From Oryzomonas sp. (GTDB lineage: Bacteria; Desulfobacterota; Desulfuromonadia; Geobacterales; Pseudopelobacteraceae), in the NCBI GenBank assembly GCA_031292255.1, contig JARLHN010000021.1:17840-81839 (forward strand): DNA of 64,000 bases, read 5' to 3'. Numbering within the stretch: the first letter of the stretch is position 1; each line of letters begins with the position of its first letter. The position numbers and the translations under genes are program-made. The notes beneath the pieces are model-generated. The model ran no database searches, had not been told where the DNA came from, and saw only the letters and a program-made list of their open reading frames with translations. Positions 9,308 through 18,840 of this stretch are shown here, piece by piece.

Positions 9308-9461
9308 AATTGCGCTCGGATTTTGATCAGATTTGGCTGCAGCGATTGAACAAAACCGCAGGCGCAGCAGTGCTACGTCGAGGATTCTGTGATTGAGCTG
9401 CGGTCAAAGGTGGCCGGAATATGAGATGCAAGATGTTCATGTTATTGTTGCCAGCCTCCTT
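9279..9461. repeat. 14-bp inverted repeat flanking an inserted palindromic segment
   Basis: AAGGAGGCTGGCAA at 9279-9292 is repeated as its exact reverse complement at 9448-9461. The arms enclose the gnnB-lpxB gap. Inside lies 9361-9379, which matches the window's GGCGTAGCGCTGCTACGCC palindrome at 16 of 19 positions. On the minus strand the distal arm looks like a ribosome-binding site followed by a 37-codon frame (ATG near 9440). This is probably an inserted intergenic repeat, the only large break in an otherwise tightly packed operon. Confidence 0.6.
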
Positions 9462-9515
9462 GGTTCATATCCGCCTGCGTCGCCGGTTCGCCCCTGCCCT
9501 GTTCCCGGCGCGCAA

Positions 9516-10607
9516 TTAAGCCAGGACCTCTTTGACGGTTTCCGCCACCATCCGCACCGATGCGTCGGGCATTTCCGGATAGACCGGGAGCGACATGCAG
9601 CGGCTGGCCACGTCCTCGGCAACCGGCAAGTGCACGCCTGCGCAGGCTTGGGCAAAGACGTCCTGTTTGTGGAGAGGGATGGGATAGTAGACGGCCGAGG
9701 CAATCTGTTGTTCCGAGAGTTTGGCCATGACCGCATCGCGCCGGTCAGTCAGGATGGTATACTGGTGATAGACGTGTCTCCCCGTGCCATCCTCGTGGGG
9801 AACGGTCGCCACATCGGCCAGCAGGGAGGAATAGAGGTGCGCCACGCGGCGGCGGCCTGCGTTGAATTCATCGATCCGCTTGAGCTTCACCCGCAATATG
9901 GCGGCCTGAATATCGTCAAGTCGGCTGTTGAAGCCGATCACGCTGTGATGGTATCGCACACGGCTGCCATGGTTGCGCAGCACCCTGACCTGTTCCGCCA
10001 GTTCAGCCGTGGCGCAGGTGACCATGCCGCCATCGCCGTAGCATCCCAGGTTCTTGCTGGGAAAAAAGCTGAAACATCCCAGAAGGCCGAGGGTACCGGT
10101 CATGCGGCCGCTGATCTCCGCACCGAAGGATTGGGCGCAATCCTCGATCAAAAGCAGGTCATGCTTCTTGCAGATAGCCGTGAACGCCGCCATGTCGGCC
10201 GGTTGGCCGAAGAGGTGCACGGGGATGATCGCCTTGGTGCGGGGGGTGATGGCCTTTTCGATCATGGCAGGATCGAGGTTGAAGGTCTTGGGGTCGATGT
10301 CGGTGAAGACCGGCGTGGCTCCGGCATAGCAGACGGCCTCGGCCGTGGCGATAAAGGTGAACGGAGAGGTGATGACCTCATCCCCCGGACCGATGCCGGC
10401 CGCCAGGATGGCCAGATGGAGGGCGTCGGTGCCCGATGCGCAGGTGACGGCATGGGGCGCACCCAGATATGCAGCGGCTTCCTGCTCCAGGGCGGTTACG
10501 TTGGGTCCCAGGATGAATTGGCTGCTCTCCAGGGACGCAAGAACGGCCGCATCGATTTCCGTTTTCAGCATTTGGTATTGGTTCTTGAGGTCTACCATTG
10601 GGATCAT
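9516..10607 (-). CDS. gnnB: DegT-family aminotransferase, probable UDP-GlcNAc 3-aminotransferase (GnnB-like)
   Basis: The 363-aa PLP enzyme is of the DegT/DnrJ/EryC1/StrS type, with the PLP lysine in SFFPSKNLG and the PLP-phosphate segment CASGTDALHLAI. It sits directly after a Gfo/Idh dehydrogenase gene (4-bp overlap) and between lpxA and lpxB. In Acidithiobacillus ferrooxidans the same pair, GnnA and GnnB, lies between lpxA and lpxB and makes UDP-GlcNAc3N, giving lipid A with amide-linked chains at positions 2 and 3. I infer the same role here, with glutamate as amino donor. The aminotransferase family is certain; the sugar substrate is inferred from context. Confidence 0.8.
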   Translation of the reverse strand: MIPMVDLKNQYQMLKTEIDAAVLASLESSQFILGPNVTALEQEAAAYLGAPHAVTCASGTDALHLAILAAGIGPGDEVITSPFTFIATAEAVCYAGATPVFTDIDPKTFNLDPAMIEKAITPRTKAIIPVHLFGQPADMAAFTAICKKHDLLLIEDCAQSFGAEISGRMTGTLGLLGCFSFFPSKNLGCYGDGGMVTCATAELAEQVRVLRNHGSRVRYHHSVIGFNSRLDDIQAAILRVKLKRIDEFNAGRRRVAHLYSSLLADVATVPHEDGTGRHVYHQYTILTDRRDAVMAKLSEQQIASAVYYPIPLHKQDVFAQACAGVHLPVAEDVASRCMSLPVYPEMPDASVRMVAETVKEVLA

Positions 10608-11548
10608 GGGTGTGTCCTTTTCAGACTTAGGTTGATTTTGAGGGCCGTTTCCAATGCCATCTTTCCTGCCCTGCCGCTTACCTGCGGCTGTTTCCCTTCC
10701 CTGATGGCCGCGATAAACGATTCGATCTCGTTTCTCAGCGCATCGGCCTCTCCCAGCGCCCGCTCATCCACCTTCACATTGGGAACTCCCGGAAACAACT
10801 CGCCGCTTCCCTTTCGGGCCACCAGCAGCTTGCGGTTCTGGAAGTCGAGCGTTATGTAGGCGTCGCGCTGGAATATGCGCATCTTGCGTTCGCTCTTCAG
10901 GCTGATGCGGCTGGCGGTCACGTTGGCTACGCAGCCGTTCTCGAAAACGATGCGGGCATTGGCGATATCCTCCTCGCCGGTGAAGACCGGCGCCCCGATG
11001 GCATCAATGTGCTCAACCGGGGACCCGACGATATGCTGGATGATGTCGATGTCGTGGATCATCAGGTCCAGGACCACGTTAACGTCCGTACCACGCGGCT
11101 TGAAGGGAGCGATGCGCACCGACTCGATGAAGAGCGGCTCGTGGAGGATGTCCCCCAGCGCCACCAGGGCCGGGTTGAAACGCTCCAGGTGGCCAACCTG
11201 GAAGACCAGCCGGCGTGCTTCGGCGAGGGCTATCAGTTCGTCGGCCTCGGCCGTTGTGACGGTGATCGGTTTTTCGATCAGCACGTGGACGCCGGCTGCC
11301 AGGAAATCGCGGGCAACGGTGTGGTGAAACTGGGTTGGAACTACCACGCTGACCGCATCCACCTTGCCGATCAAAGCACGATGATCGCTGTAGGGTGTCG
11401 TCCCCAGCGCCGCCGCAATCTCGGCGACCCGCTTCGGATCGCTGTCCACTACACCGACCAGTTCCACATCCGGGATGGCGGCGTACTTCTGGGCATGGAA
11501 ATTACCCAGATAGCCCACGCCTATGACGGCCGTCTTGAGGGCGCTCAT
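10604..11548 (-). CDS. gnnA: Gfo/Idh/MocA oxidoreductase, probable UDP-GlcNAc 3-dehydrogenase (GnnA-like)
   Basis: The 314-aa NAD(P)-dependent dehydrogenase has a Rossmann motif GVGYLGNFHA near the start. The EKP motif (IEKPIT) is at about residue 93, followed by GHLERFNPA and DLMIHDIDI, the usual Gfo/Idh active-site region. I start it at the ATG at 11548, whose ATGA overlaps the lpxA stop; the frame stays open 21 codons further upstream inside lpxA. With the adjacent aminotransferase it should oxidise the 3-hydroxyl of UDP-GlcNAc before transamination. The enzyme class is clear. The substrate is inferred from the lpxA-gnnA-gnnB-lpxB order. Confidence 0.8.
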   Translation of the reverse strand: MSALKTAVIGVGYLGNFHAQKYAAIPDVELVGVVDSDPKRVAEIAAALGTTPYSDHRALIGKVDAVSVVVPTQFHHTVARDFLAAGVHVLIEKPITVTTAEADELIALAEARRLVFQVGHLERFNPALVALGDILHEPLFIESVRIAPFKPRGTDVNVVLDLMIHDIDIIQHIVGSPVEHIDAIGAPVFTGEEDIANARIVFENGCVANVTASRISLKSERKMRIFQRDAYITLDFQNRKLLVARKGSGELFPGVPNVKVDERALGEADALRNEIESFIAAIREGKQPQVSGRAGKMALETALKINLSLKRTHP

Positions 11549-12324
11549 CCGCGACAGATGCCCCGTTCGGAGCGTTCGATAAAGTCCAGCAGGTATTCCA
11601 CTTCGGTGCACTCCTTGATCTCTGCCCTGATGCGGGCAATGGCGTCGGGCAGTTTCAGTCCTGCCATGAAAAGCGTCTTATAGGTCTTTTTCAGGTTGCT
11701 GATCACCTCGTCCGTGAATCCGCGGCGTTTAAGGCCGATCAGGTTCAATCCCCTCAGCTTGGCGTCGCGCTTTCCCGATGTAGCGATCATGTAGGGCGGA
11801 ATGTCCAGGCCGATCAGGGTGCCTCCGCCGACCATGACATGGGCGCCGACCGTGGCGAATTGATGCACCGCCACCAGGCCGCCCAGGATGACGTGATCCT
11901 CGATCGTGACATGCCCGGCCAGGGTCGCCACGTTGGCCATGACCACGTTGTTGCCGACGCGGCAATCGTGCGCCACGTGGGAGTAAGCCATGAGAAGGTT
12001 GTTGCTGCCGACCACGGTTTCGCCATGGCCGGAAACCGTGCCGCGGTGAATCGTGGCAAACTCGCGGACCATGTTGTTGTCACCGATGCGGGTCCAGGTC
12101 TCTTCACCCCGGTATTTCAGGTCCTGGGGCGGAGCACCGACCGAGGTCTGATGGAAGATATGGTTGTTTTCGCCGATCTCCGTCCAGTCGCCGATCACGG
12201 CATGGGCACCGATCTTGGTGCCCTTTCCGATGGAGACCTGTTTGCCGATGATAGCATACGGGCCTACCTCGACATCAGGAGCCAGACGTGCGCTCGGCTC
12301 GATTAGTGCGCTTGGGTGTATCAT
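11545..12324 (-). CDS. lpxA: UDP-N-acetylglucosamine (or GlcNAc3N) acyltransferase
   Basis: The 259-aa left-handed beta-helix enzyme performs the first lipid A step, transferring a hydroxyacyl chain from ACP to position 3 of the UDP-sugar. Hexapeptide repeats fill the N-terminal two-thirds. The catalytic His region reads SHVAHDCRVG, and AVHQFATVGAH follows. The start at 12324 begins MIHPSALIEP as in the family and has a GGGGGAG ribosome-binding site. If the neighbouring gnnAB pair works as predicted, this LpxA should accept UDP-GlcNAc3N and form an amide at position 3. Confidence 0.95.
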   Translation of the reverse strand: MIHPSALIEPSARLAPDVEVGPYAIIGKQVSIGKGTKIGAHAVIGDWTEIGENNHIFHQTSVGAPPQDLKYRGEETWTRIGDNNMVREFATIHRGTVSGHGETVVGSNNLLMAYSHVAHDCRVGNNVVMANVATLAGHVTIEDHVILGGLVAVHQFATVGAHVMVGGGTLIGLDIPPYMIATSGKRDAKLRGLNLIGLKRRGFTDEVISNLKKTYKTLFMAGLKLPDAIARIRAEIKECTEVEYLLDFIERSERGICRG

Positions 12325-12373
12325 GGGAACTCCCCCTGGTATGGTGCTGCCTAAGAGAATTTCTAAAGCTTTG

Positions 12374-12817
12374 CTACGCCGCCTTATCGGCAAAGGTGGC
12401 CTTGAGGGCGGCCTCGGTGACCAGAGTGTCGCCCACGAATGCCTTGCCGTCCACCCCCCAGATACCGCGGCGGTTGAAAGTCGTTTCGATCTGGATGCGC
12501 AGTTGGTCACCGGGAAATACCGGTTTTCTGAACTTCGCATTGTCGATTGACATGAAATAGCTGACCTTTTTCTTTGTCTCATCGTCCGATGCCAGATAGG
12601 CCATGATGCCGGCCACCTGAGCCATGGCCTCGACGATCAGCACTCCCGGCATGACCGGATGGCCGGGAAAGTGCCCTTGGAAAAAGGGCTCGTTAATGGT
12701 GACGTTCTTGATTCCGACGCAGCGTTTACCGTGCTCCAACTCAATGATCCGATCGACCATGAGGAAGGGAAACCGGTGGGGGAGAATCTTCATGATTTCA
12801 TTGACGTCCATCAGCAT
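12374..12817 (-). CDS. fabZ: 3-hydroxyacyl-ACP dehydratase
   Basis: The 147-aa hot-dog-fold protein dehydrates 3-hydroxyacyl-ACP in fatty-acid elongation and competes with LpxA and LpxD for that substrate. The sequence shows LPHRFPFLMVDR near the start. The active-site helix GHFPGHPVMPGVLIVEAMAQ carries the catalytic His and Glu. It lies between lpxD and lpxA, the common arrangement in proteobacteria. The first two codons offer alternative starts (12817 or 12811). Confidence 0.95.
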   Translation of the reverse strand: MLMDVNEIMKILPHRFPFLMVDRIIELEHGKRCVGIKNVTINEPFFQGHFPGHPVMPGVLIVEAMAQVAGIMAYLASDDETKKKVSYFMSIDNAKFRKPVFPGDQLRIQIETTFNRRGIWGVDGKAFVGDTLVTEAALKATFADKAA

Positions 12818-12845
12818 GGGAAACCTCGTTGAAATAAAATATCAG

Positions 12846-13883
12846 TTATTTTTTAAGCAGTTCTTCCAGTTCGACAATACGTTTTTCCAAGGCGCTGACC
12901 GTTTTTTTCAGGGCCGGCAGGTTGGTGACAACCGCCATGGACTTGAGCCATTCCTTGTGTGGCTGGGACGGGTAGCCGCTGTAGCCGGCGTTGGCAGCCA
13001 GCGAGTTGGGCACCCCTGACTTGGCACCCACCATCACGTTGTCACCGATGGTCAGATGGCCGGCAATACCAACCTGCCCGGCCAGGGTTACGTGGTCGCC
13101 GACCGTGGTGCTGCCCGATATCCCCACCTGGGAGACAATCATGCAGTCGCGCCCAATCTGGCAGTTGTGGGCGATCTGTACCAGGTTATCGAGCTTGGTG
13201 CCCTTCTTTATCAGGGTCGCCTCCAGGGCGGCCCGGTCGATGGCCGTATTGGCGCCGACCTCCACATCGTCCTCAAGCACCACGATGCCGATCTGTGGAA
13301 TGCGGTAGTAACCGCGACCGTCCGGGGCATAACCAAACCCGTCGCTCCCGATGACCGCGCCGGGCTGTATGATCACCCGGTCGCCGAGGCGGCAACGCTC
13401 GCGGATCACCGCATTTGCGTGCACCACACAGTCATTGCCGATCACGGCCCCCTCGTAAATGACGGCGCCGCTATGGATGACGGTGCGGTCGCCGATGGCA
13501 ACGTTGTTCCCGACACAGGCGCCGGGATAGATGCTGATCCCCTCCCCCAGCGCTACGCCGGTTCCCACGTTTGACTCGGGCATTACACCCAGCGGCGGAT
13601 GAGGGGCCGTGTGGAAGAGCGTCAGAAGCTTGGCGAATCCCAGGTAGGGGTTGGCCACCTCGATCACATTGCGGCCGTAACTTTCTCCTCCGGGCGCCAT
13701 CAGTACCGCTCCGGCCTTTGTCTGCGCAACCTTGGCGGCATATTTGGAGTTTGCCAGAAACGTTACCGTGTCGGGTCCGGCACTTTCCAAGGGCGCAAGT
13801 CCGCCAACGCGTACCGTTTCGTCCCCCTTGACCGTGCCCCCCAGATAATCGGCCACTTCCTTCAATGTTTTGCTCTGCTTCAT
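12846..13883 (-). CDS. lpxD: UDP-3-O-(3-hydroxyacyl)glucosamine N-acyltransferase
   Basis: The 345-aa enzyme adds the second hydroxyacyl chain to the amino group at position 2 of the lipid A precursor. The N-terminal uridine-binding domain spans residues 1-100 ([23 protein letters not shown]). A hexapeptide beta-helix follows, with the catalytic-region histidine in [10 protein letters not shown] short C-terminal helix ends in the coiled segment [16 protein letters not shown]. The start at 13883 gives the family N-terminus; the frame stays open 32 codons upstream without family similarity. It is 28 bp upstream of fabZ. Confidence 0.94.
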   Translation of the reverse strand: MKQSKTLKEVADYLGGTVKGDETVRVGGLAPLESAGPDTVTFLANSKYAAKVAQTKAGAVLMAPGGESYGRNVIEVANPYLGFAKLLTLFHTAPHPPLGVMPESNVGTGVALGEGISIYPGACVGNNVAIGDRTVIHSGAVIYEGAVIGNDCVVHANAVIRERCRLGDRVIIQPGAVIGSDGFGYAPDGRGYYRIPQIGIVVLEDDVEVGANTAIDRAALEATLIKKGTKLDNLVQIAHNCQIGRDCMIVSQVGISGSTTVGDHVTLAGQVGIAGHLTIGDNVMVGAKSGVPNSLAANAGYSGYPSQPHKEWLKSMAVVTNLPALKKTVSALEKRIVELEELLKK

Positions 13884-14021
13884 GTCACTGCCCCGTATCG
13901 GTACGCCATGAAATCCCAGACAGCATGATGCGCCGTCCGGTAGAAGGCCGTCGCACGGACAGGTGCGATACGGCGGCAACGGTCGGACATCGTGAAACAG
14001 TCCGGCTTCGTGGGGAGACCG

Positions 14022-14540
14022 TTATTTCTTTTTAGTGGCGTTGAAGAGCTTCAGCACTTCGTCGGTCACATCGGCCTTGTCATCGACGTACAGAATCACG
14101 CTGTCGTTTTTGGCAAAGATAAAGGCATAGCCGTTGATGTGAGCGTATTCCTTGATAACCTTCTCCATCTCCTCAAGGATCTTGCGGGTGAACTCCTCAT
14201 CCTTGCCCTGGAGCTCATCCTGGGCATCCTTGGTGAAACGCTGAAACTCCTTCAGCTTCTGCTGATAGTCCTTTTCCTTGCCGGCACGGGCCGTTTCGGA
14301 CAACAACATGCCTTGTTTTTCAAGTTCTTCCTTCAGCCTCTTGAGTTCGTCCTGCTTGCCGTTGATCTCGTCTTGGTATTTTTTGAGTCGTGCCGCCAAC
14401 TGTTCCTTGGCCTCCTTACCCGCCTCGGAATTGTTGAGCGCCCGTTGCATATCCACATAGCCGATCTTGACATCGGCAGCAGACGCCGTCCCCGCCGCCA
14501 GGCAAAGGACCATGATTCCCGCCAGTATAAACCTTCTCAT
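14022..14540 (-). CDS. skp: OmpH/Skp-family periplasmic chaperone
   Basis: The 172-aa protein has a cleavable signal peptide (about residues 1-21, ending TASA). A conserved strand KIGYVDMQRALNNSEAGK follows, then a long charged coiled-coil region (about 45-130) rich in Lys, Glu and Gln. This matches the jellyfish-shaped Skp/OmpH chaperone that carries unfolded outer-membrane proteins through the periplasm. It lies just downstream of bamA, its functional partner, and upstream of lpxD, the usual bamA-skp-lpxD-fabZ-lpxA order. The start is the ATG at 14540, ahead of the signal peptide. Confidence 0.92.
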   Translation of the reverse strand: MRRFILAGIMVLCLAAGTASAADVKIGYVDMQRALNNSEAGKEAKEQLAARLKKYQDEINGKQDELKRLKEELEKQGMLLSETARAGKEKDYQQKLKEFQRFTKDAQDELQGKDEEFTRKILEEMEKVIKEYAHINGYAFIFAKNDSVILYVDDKADVTDEVLKLFNATKKK

Positions 14541-14574
14541 GATTAATGCTCTCCTTTTTCTGTAGTGATGCAGC

Positions 14575-16905
14575 CTAAAAGAGGCTACCGATTGTAAACT
14601 CGAGTCTGCCGCCCGGACTGTCCAGGCCGGGGCGCGGGTTGAGCGGAATGCCGTACTCCACGACGAGCGGCCCAAGCGGCGAGGCCCACTTGATCCCCAA
14701 GCCGTAGCTCATCAACACCGAACCGAACATCTTGCTGAAGGTTTCACTGGTTGAATTACCGTAATCGAAAAAGACGACCCCCTTGACCCCCACATCGGCG
14801 AGGATGGGGAAGCCTAACTCCGCATTGCCGTTAAACTCTTTGTCGCCCCCCAGGTAGACCACATTGTCGGACGAAGAGCCGTTGATCGGGCTCGCAAGCC
14901 CCAGATGATCCACCGGGCAAACCGTGCGGGACCTGTAGCCGGTCAGCGAGTAGATGCCGCCGAGGTAGAATTTTTCGTCGATCGGCACCAGCTGCCCCTC
15001 CACCGCCTGGACATACCCCAAAACCAGCTTGGTGGAGAAGACCACCTTCTTGTAGAGGGGGTGAAACCAGGTATTCTCCAGGGTATAACGGGCAAACTTG
15101 TTGTTCCCCCCCAGGCCGGCAAATTCGGCCGTAAAGGAATCGATGAAGCCGGTTGTGGGATCGAGGCGGTAGTCGGTATTGTTATGGGTGATACTGGCCA
15201 TGATGGAACTGGTCGTCGTTTCCCCCAGCGGAAAGTTGTCCGGGGTGGCGATATGGAAATCATCATAGGCCGCCTGCGGGTTGTAGAGATCCTTGACCTC
15301 GAACTTGTACATGAAGAAGGTGCCGACATAGTCATTGATCGGGTAGCCCCCCTTGATATCGCCGCCGGTCAGGCGCTTGGTGTAATCGTTGTAAATGCGC
15401 TGCGTGCGGTAGATGTCGCCTCCCAGGTTCCACTTGGTGTCAAGGAAGTAGGGGTCGGTCACGCCGATGGAATAGGTCTGCGACCTCGAGCCGATGGAAC
15501 CGGAAACATTCGCCTTGAGCCCCAGGCCGAGGAAGTTCGATTGCTGCACGGAGCCCTGGCCGATGATGCCGTCCAGGGAGCTGTAACCGCCGCCGACACT
15601 GAAGGTACCGGTCGGCTTCTCCTTTACATCCACGTTGACGTTGAGCTTGTTGCCGGCGCTCCCTTTGGCCGTCGCAAGATTGGCTTCCTCAAAATAACCT
15701 GTGTTCATCAGGTTTTGCTTGCTGCGCTTCATGCCGGTGGCACTGGAGAGTTCGCCCTCGGTGACGCGCAGCTCGCGACGGATCACCTTGTCGCGGGTCT
15801 TGGGGTTGCCGGCGATGTTGATCCGTTCGAGCGAAACCAGCTCCCCTTTTTCCATATCAAAGGTCAGATCAATGATAAGTTTCGCGTTGTCGGGCTTTGT
15901 CAGAGGATTGACGTTGGCAAAGGCATACCCCTTGTCGGCGTAGATGTCGGTCAGGGCAGCGATATCGGTGCGAAGGGTGCTCCGGCTGAAAATCTGTCCA
16001 GGTTCGGCCTTGATATGCTTTCGCAGCTCGCTGACAGGTTCCAGCAGGTCTCCCTTGAAGTTGATATCGCCGATCCGGAACTGCTCCCCTTCCGTGATGC
16101 CGATGAATACCTCCAGGGCGTCCTTGGCATCGGTCAGCTTGACCACCGGCTCACCCACCTTGACATTGATGTAGCCGTTGTTCATGTAGTGGTCGGCAAG
16201 CAGCAAGGCGTCGTTTTTCAACACCTCCTCCTTGTACGTACCGGCCCCGGTCAGCCACGACAGGAACCACTTTTCCTTGGTTTCCATGACCTTGCGCAGC
16301 TGGCTGGCGGTGAAGGCCCGGTTCCCGTCGAAGTGGATGATACGGATGAGGATTTTCTTTCCCTCGGTAATCTTGAAGGTAATCGCAAGTTCCGTGGGTG
16401 TGCGTTTTTCCACCACCGGCTCGATTTCGGCAAGGTAGTAACCGTCATCGCCGTACAGTTTCTTGATCTTGGCAACGCTCTTGGCAAGGTCCTTGGTGGA
16501 GAGTATGGAGTTCTGGTGGAACTCCAGAGCCTCCTTGAGCTTGTCCGTGCCCAGTTCCTTGTTCCCCTCGAATTTTATGTCGCGGACAACCGGTTTTTCC
16601 AGCACCGTATAGACGAGGACCGTGCCCTTGTCAGTCTCCTCCGTAGCCACCTGGATATCCTGGAACTGGCCGAGTTTGTATATGGCGCGGATATCGGCGT
16701 CGGTCTTGTCTTCATTCAAGGCATCGCCGGCCTTGATGGAGACGACATTGAGGATGGCAGCCGATTCGATTCGGTGGTTACCCTTGATCCGTACCTCGTA
16801 AATCTTTTCGCCTTCAGCGCGCGCTGTTCCGGCAACGATGAGTTGCAAGGCGCATATAAACAGTATTACCGTACGGAATATGGGCACTCTTCCCCCGAGA
16901 CTCAT
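14575..16905 (-). CDS. bamA: Outer membrane protein assembly factor
   Basis: The 776-aa Omp85-family protein inserts beta-barrel proteins into the outer membrane. A signal peptide of about 30 residues is followed by five POTRA domains (roughly 33-430). The first begins [14 protein letters not shown]; a later one contains the conserved [19 protein letters not shown]. The C-terminal barrel (about 440-776) ends in an aromatic residue (FTIGSLF), the usual outer-membrane signature. The gene overlaps lolD by 4 bp. Having lolCDE, bamA and skp together groups lipoprotein and barrel biogenesis in one transcript. Confidence 0.95.
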   Translation of the reverse strand: MSLGGRVPIFRTVILFICALQLIVAGTARAEGEKIYEVRIKGNHRIESAAILNVVSIKAGDALNEDKTDADIRAIYKLGQFQDIQVATEETDKGTVLVYTVLEKPVVRDIKFEGNKELGTDKLKEALEFHQNSILSTKDLAKSVAKIKKLYGDDGYYLAEIEPVVEKRTPTELAITFKITEGKKILIRIIHFDGNRAFTASQLRKVMETKEKWFLSWLTGAGTYKEEVLKNDALLLADHYMNNGYINVKVGEPVVKLTDAKDALEVFIGITEGEQFRIGDINFKGDLLEPVSELRKHIKAEPGQIFSRSTLRTDIAALTDIYADKGYAFANVNPLTKPDNAKLIIDLTFDMEKGELVSLERINIAGNPKTRDKVIRRELRVTEGELSSATGMKRSKQNLMNTGYFEEANLATAKGSAGNKLNVNVDVKEKPTGTFSVGGGYSSLDGIIGQGSVQQSNFLGLGLKANVSGSIGSRSQTYSIGVTDPYFLDTKWNLGGDIYRTQRIYNDYTKRLTGGDIKGGYPINDYVGTFFMYKFEVKDLYNPQAAYDDFHIATPDNFPLGETTTSSIMASITHNNTDYRLDPTTGFIDSFTAEFAGLGGNNKFARYTLENTWFHPLYKKVVFSTKLVLGYVQAVEGQLVPIDEKFYLGGIYSLTGYRSRTVCPVDHLGLASPINGSSSDNVVYLGGDKEFNGNAELGFPILADVGVKGVVFFDYGNSTSETFSKMFGSVLMSYGLGIKWASPLGPLVVEYGIPLNPRPGLDSPGGRLEFTIGSLF

Positions 16906-17582
16906 AAAAGTAGTTCAAGCCGGCCGTCAACCAGCCGCACGGTTCTTCCCATGGCGGCGGCCAAATGTTCATTGTGGGTGACCACCACCAGGGTCAGTCC
17001 CTTTTTCTGCTGCAGTTCGGCCAACAGTGCATGAATACCCTCACTGGTCTTCATATCCAGATTGCCGGTCGGCTCATCCGTCAGCAGCAACTCAGGCGAC
17101 AGCTCCAGGGCACGCGCAATAGCCACCCGCTGTTGTTCGCCTCCGGACAGTTCGCCGGGGCGGTGAGTCATGCGGTGGCCCAGTCCGACATCATTCAACA
17201 ACTCCTCTGCCGTTGCCCTGGCCTTGTCGCGATCTATTCGAGCGATCAGGGCCGGCATCATGACATTCTCCAAGGCTGTGAATTCGGGCAACAGATGGTG
17301 GAACTGGAAGACAAAGCCGATGCTCTTGTTGCGGAACACCGCCAGTTCACGGTCGCTCTTCCGAAAAAGGTCCTCGTTGCGAAAGCTGACGCTCCCCGAT
17401 GAAGGCCGGTCCAGCGCCCCCAGCAGGTGCAGCAGCGTACTTTTGCCGGCGCCAGAGGCCCCCACCAGGGCGGTGGTGGTTGCTGCCTCCACATCAAGGT
17501 CGATGCCGGTCAGCACCTCAATCCGGTTCGGCCCGGTCGTGTAGGTTTTGCACAGGCCGCGCACCTCCAGCAGATTACTCAT
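16902..17582 (-). CDS. lolD: Lipoprotein-releasing ABC transporter ATPase
   Basis: The 226-aa ATPase energises release of outer-membrane lipoproteins from the inner membrane. It shows Walker [10 protein letters not shown], the MacB/LolD-type Q-loop region [21 protein letters not shown], signature LSGGEQQR and Walker [14 protein letters not shown] use the ATG at 17582, which overlaps the end of the permease gene; the upstream open frame lies within that gene. It pairs with the LolC/E permease immediately upstream. Confidence 0.94.
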   Translation of the reverse strand: MSNLLEVRGLCKTYTTGPNRIEVLTGIDLDVEAATTTALVGASGAGKSTLLHLLGALDRPSSGSVSFRNEDLFRKSDRELAVFRNKSIGFVFQFHHLLPEFTALENVMMPALIARIDRDKARATAEELLNDVGLGHRMTHRPGELSGGEQQRVAIARALELSPELLLTDEPTGNLDMKTSEGIHALLAELQQKKGLTLVVVTHNEHLAAAMGRTVRLVDGRLELLL

Positions 17583-18837
17583 AGCGCAACGCCTCGGCGG
17601 GCAACATTCTCGACGCCTGCCACGATGGGTACAGTGTGGCAATGAACGAGATCAGCACCGCCGTTACCGATATCAGGACCACATCGGACGGCACCACCAA
17701 CGACGGGAAATGATCCAGGTAGTAAACGTCCTTGCTGAAAAAGTTCAAACCGGTGACCTTTTCGATGACGTTGATGATCGATTCGAGGTTAAGGGCGATC
17801 AAAAGTCCCGAGGCAACCCCCAGGATGGTGCCGATGACGCCGATGATCAGCCCTTCCAGGACAAATATCTTCATGATGCTGAGGCCGGTGGCCCCCATGG
17901 ACTTGAGAATGGCAATATCCCTGGTCTTCTCCATCACCACCATGAAAAGGGTTGAAGCGATGCCGAAGGCCGCCACAAGGACGATCAGGGTCAGGATGAT
18001 GAACATGACCATCTTCTCCGTTTTGAGGGCAAAGAGGATGTTGCGGTTCATCTGCATCCAGTCGCGGGCGTAGTATTCGGGCGCCATGGCCTGGTTGATG
18101 GCGCGCACCAGTTCGCCGGTGTGATAGACGTCGTCCACCTTGAGCTGGATGCCGGTGACGGTATCGCCCAGATCGAAAAAGGACTGGGCTTGGGCCAAGC
18201 TGACATAGGCCAGGGTCGAGTCGTACTCGAACATGCCGGTATTGAATATTCCCATCACGCGAAATGACTTCATCCGGGGCATCATGCCCAGCGGCGTGAT
18301 GTTCCCCATGGGGGAAACGACGTTGACCGTATCACCCACGAGCAGACCGAGGTGTTTGGCCAACTCCTTGCCCACCACCAATCCCGGTTTGGCGCCAAAG
18401 CCTGAGCCCATGGCCGGGTCGAGGTGGTCGAGAGAACCCTCGACGATCGACGTGCTCAATTTGGTTACTTGGCGGTCCGAGCGGACATCGATCCCCCGCA
18501 GCACTACGCCGGAGACATTTTTGCCGGACGACAGCATGACCTGATTGTAGATGAACGGCGTGGCGGCCCGCACCCCTTTGAAGCCTTTGAGCTTCGCCAT
18601 GACCTGCTGGTAATCCTCCATGGGAGCGCCGTTATGGGTGACCACCACATGGGCATTGGTCCCGAGGATCTTGTCCTTAAGGTCTTCTTCAAAACCGGTC
18701 ATTACCGCCAGCACCACGATCAGCGCCATAACCCCCAGGGCAACCCCTGCGGTGGAAATGAAGGTAATGATCGAGATGAATGTAGACTTGCGCTTGGCCT
18801 TCAGGTAGCGCAGCCCGATAAAAAGCTCAAAGGGCAT
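17575..18837 (-). CDS. lolC: Lipoprotein-releasing ABC transporter permease (LolC/LolE family)
   Basis: The 420-aa membrane protein has the LolC/E layout: one N-terminal helix (about 20-50, [21 protein letters not shown]), a large periplasmic domain, and three C-terminal helices (about 270-400) around [26 protein letters not shown] written in parts. It moves lipoproteins to LolA together with LolD. Only one permease gene is present, so it probably forms a homodimer instead of the LolC-LolE heterodimer of E. coli. It begins 3 bp after lysS, an unusual but tight linkage. Confidence 0.9.
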   Translation of the reverse strand: MPFELFIGLRYLKAKRKSTFISIITFISTAGVALGVMALIVVLAVMTGFEEDLKDKILGTNAHVVVTHNGAPMEDYQQVMAKLKGFKGVRAATPFIYNQVMLSSGKNVSGVVLRGIDVRSDRQVTKLSTSIVEGSLDHLDPAMGSGFGAKPGLVVGKELAKHLGLLVGDTVNVVSPMGNITPLGMMPRMKSFRVMGIFNTGMFEYDSTLAYVSLAQAQSFFDLGDTVTGIQLKVDDVYHTGELVRAINQAMAPEYYARDWMQMNRNILFALKTEKMVMFIILTLIVLVAAFGIASTLFMVVMEKTRDIAILKSMGATGLSIMKIFVLEGLIIGVIGTILGVASGLLIALNLESIINVIEKVTGLNFFSKDVYYLDHFPSLVVPSDVVLISVTAVLISFIATLYPSWQASRMLPAEALRYE

Positions 18838-18840
18838 CGC

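Noticed and set aside
9390-9450. 37-codon minus-strand frame with a good ribosome-binding site in the gnnB-lpxB gap
   Set aside because: It is contained in the inverted-repeat insertion and overlaps its palindrome; nothing suggests a conserved peptide.
14905-17034. 709-codon plus-strand frame opposite bamA and lolD
   Set aside because: The minus strand encodes unambiguous BamA and LolD. The long antisense frame reflects codon bias in GC-rich DNA.
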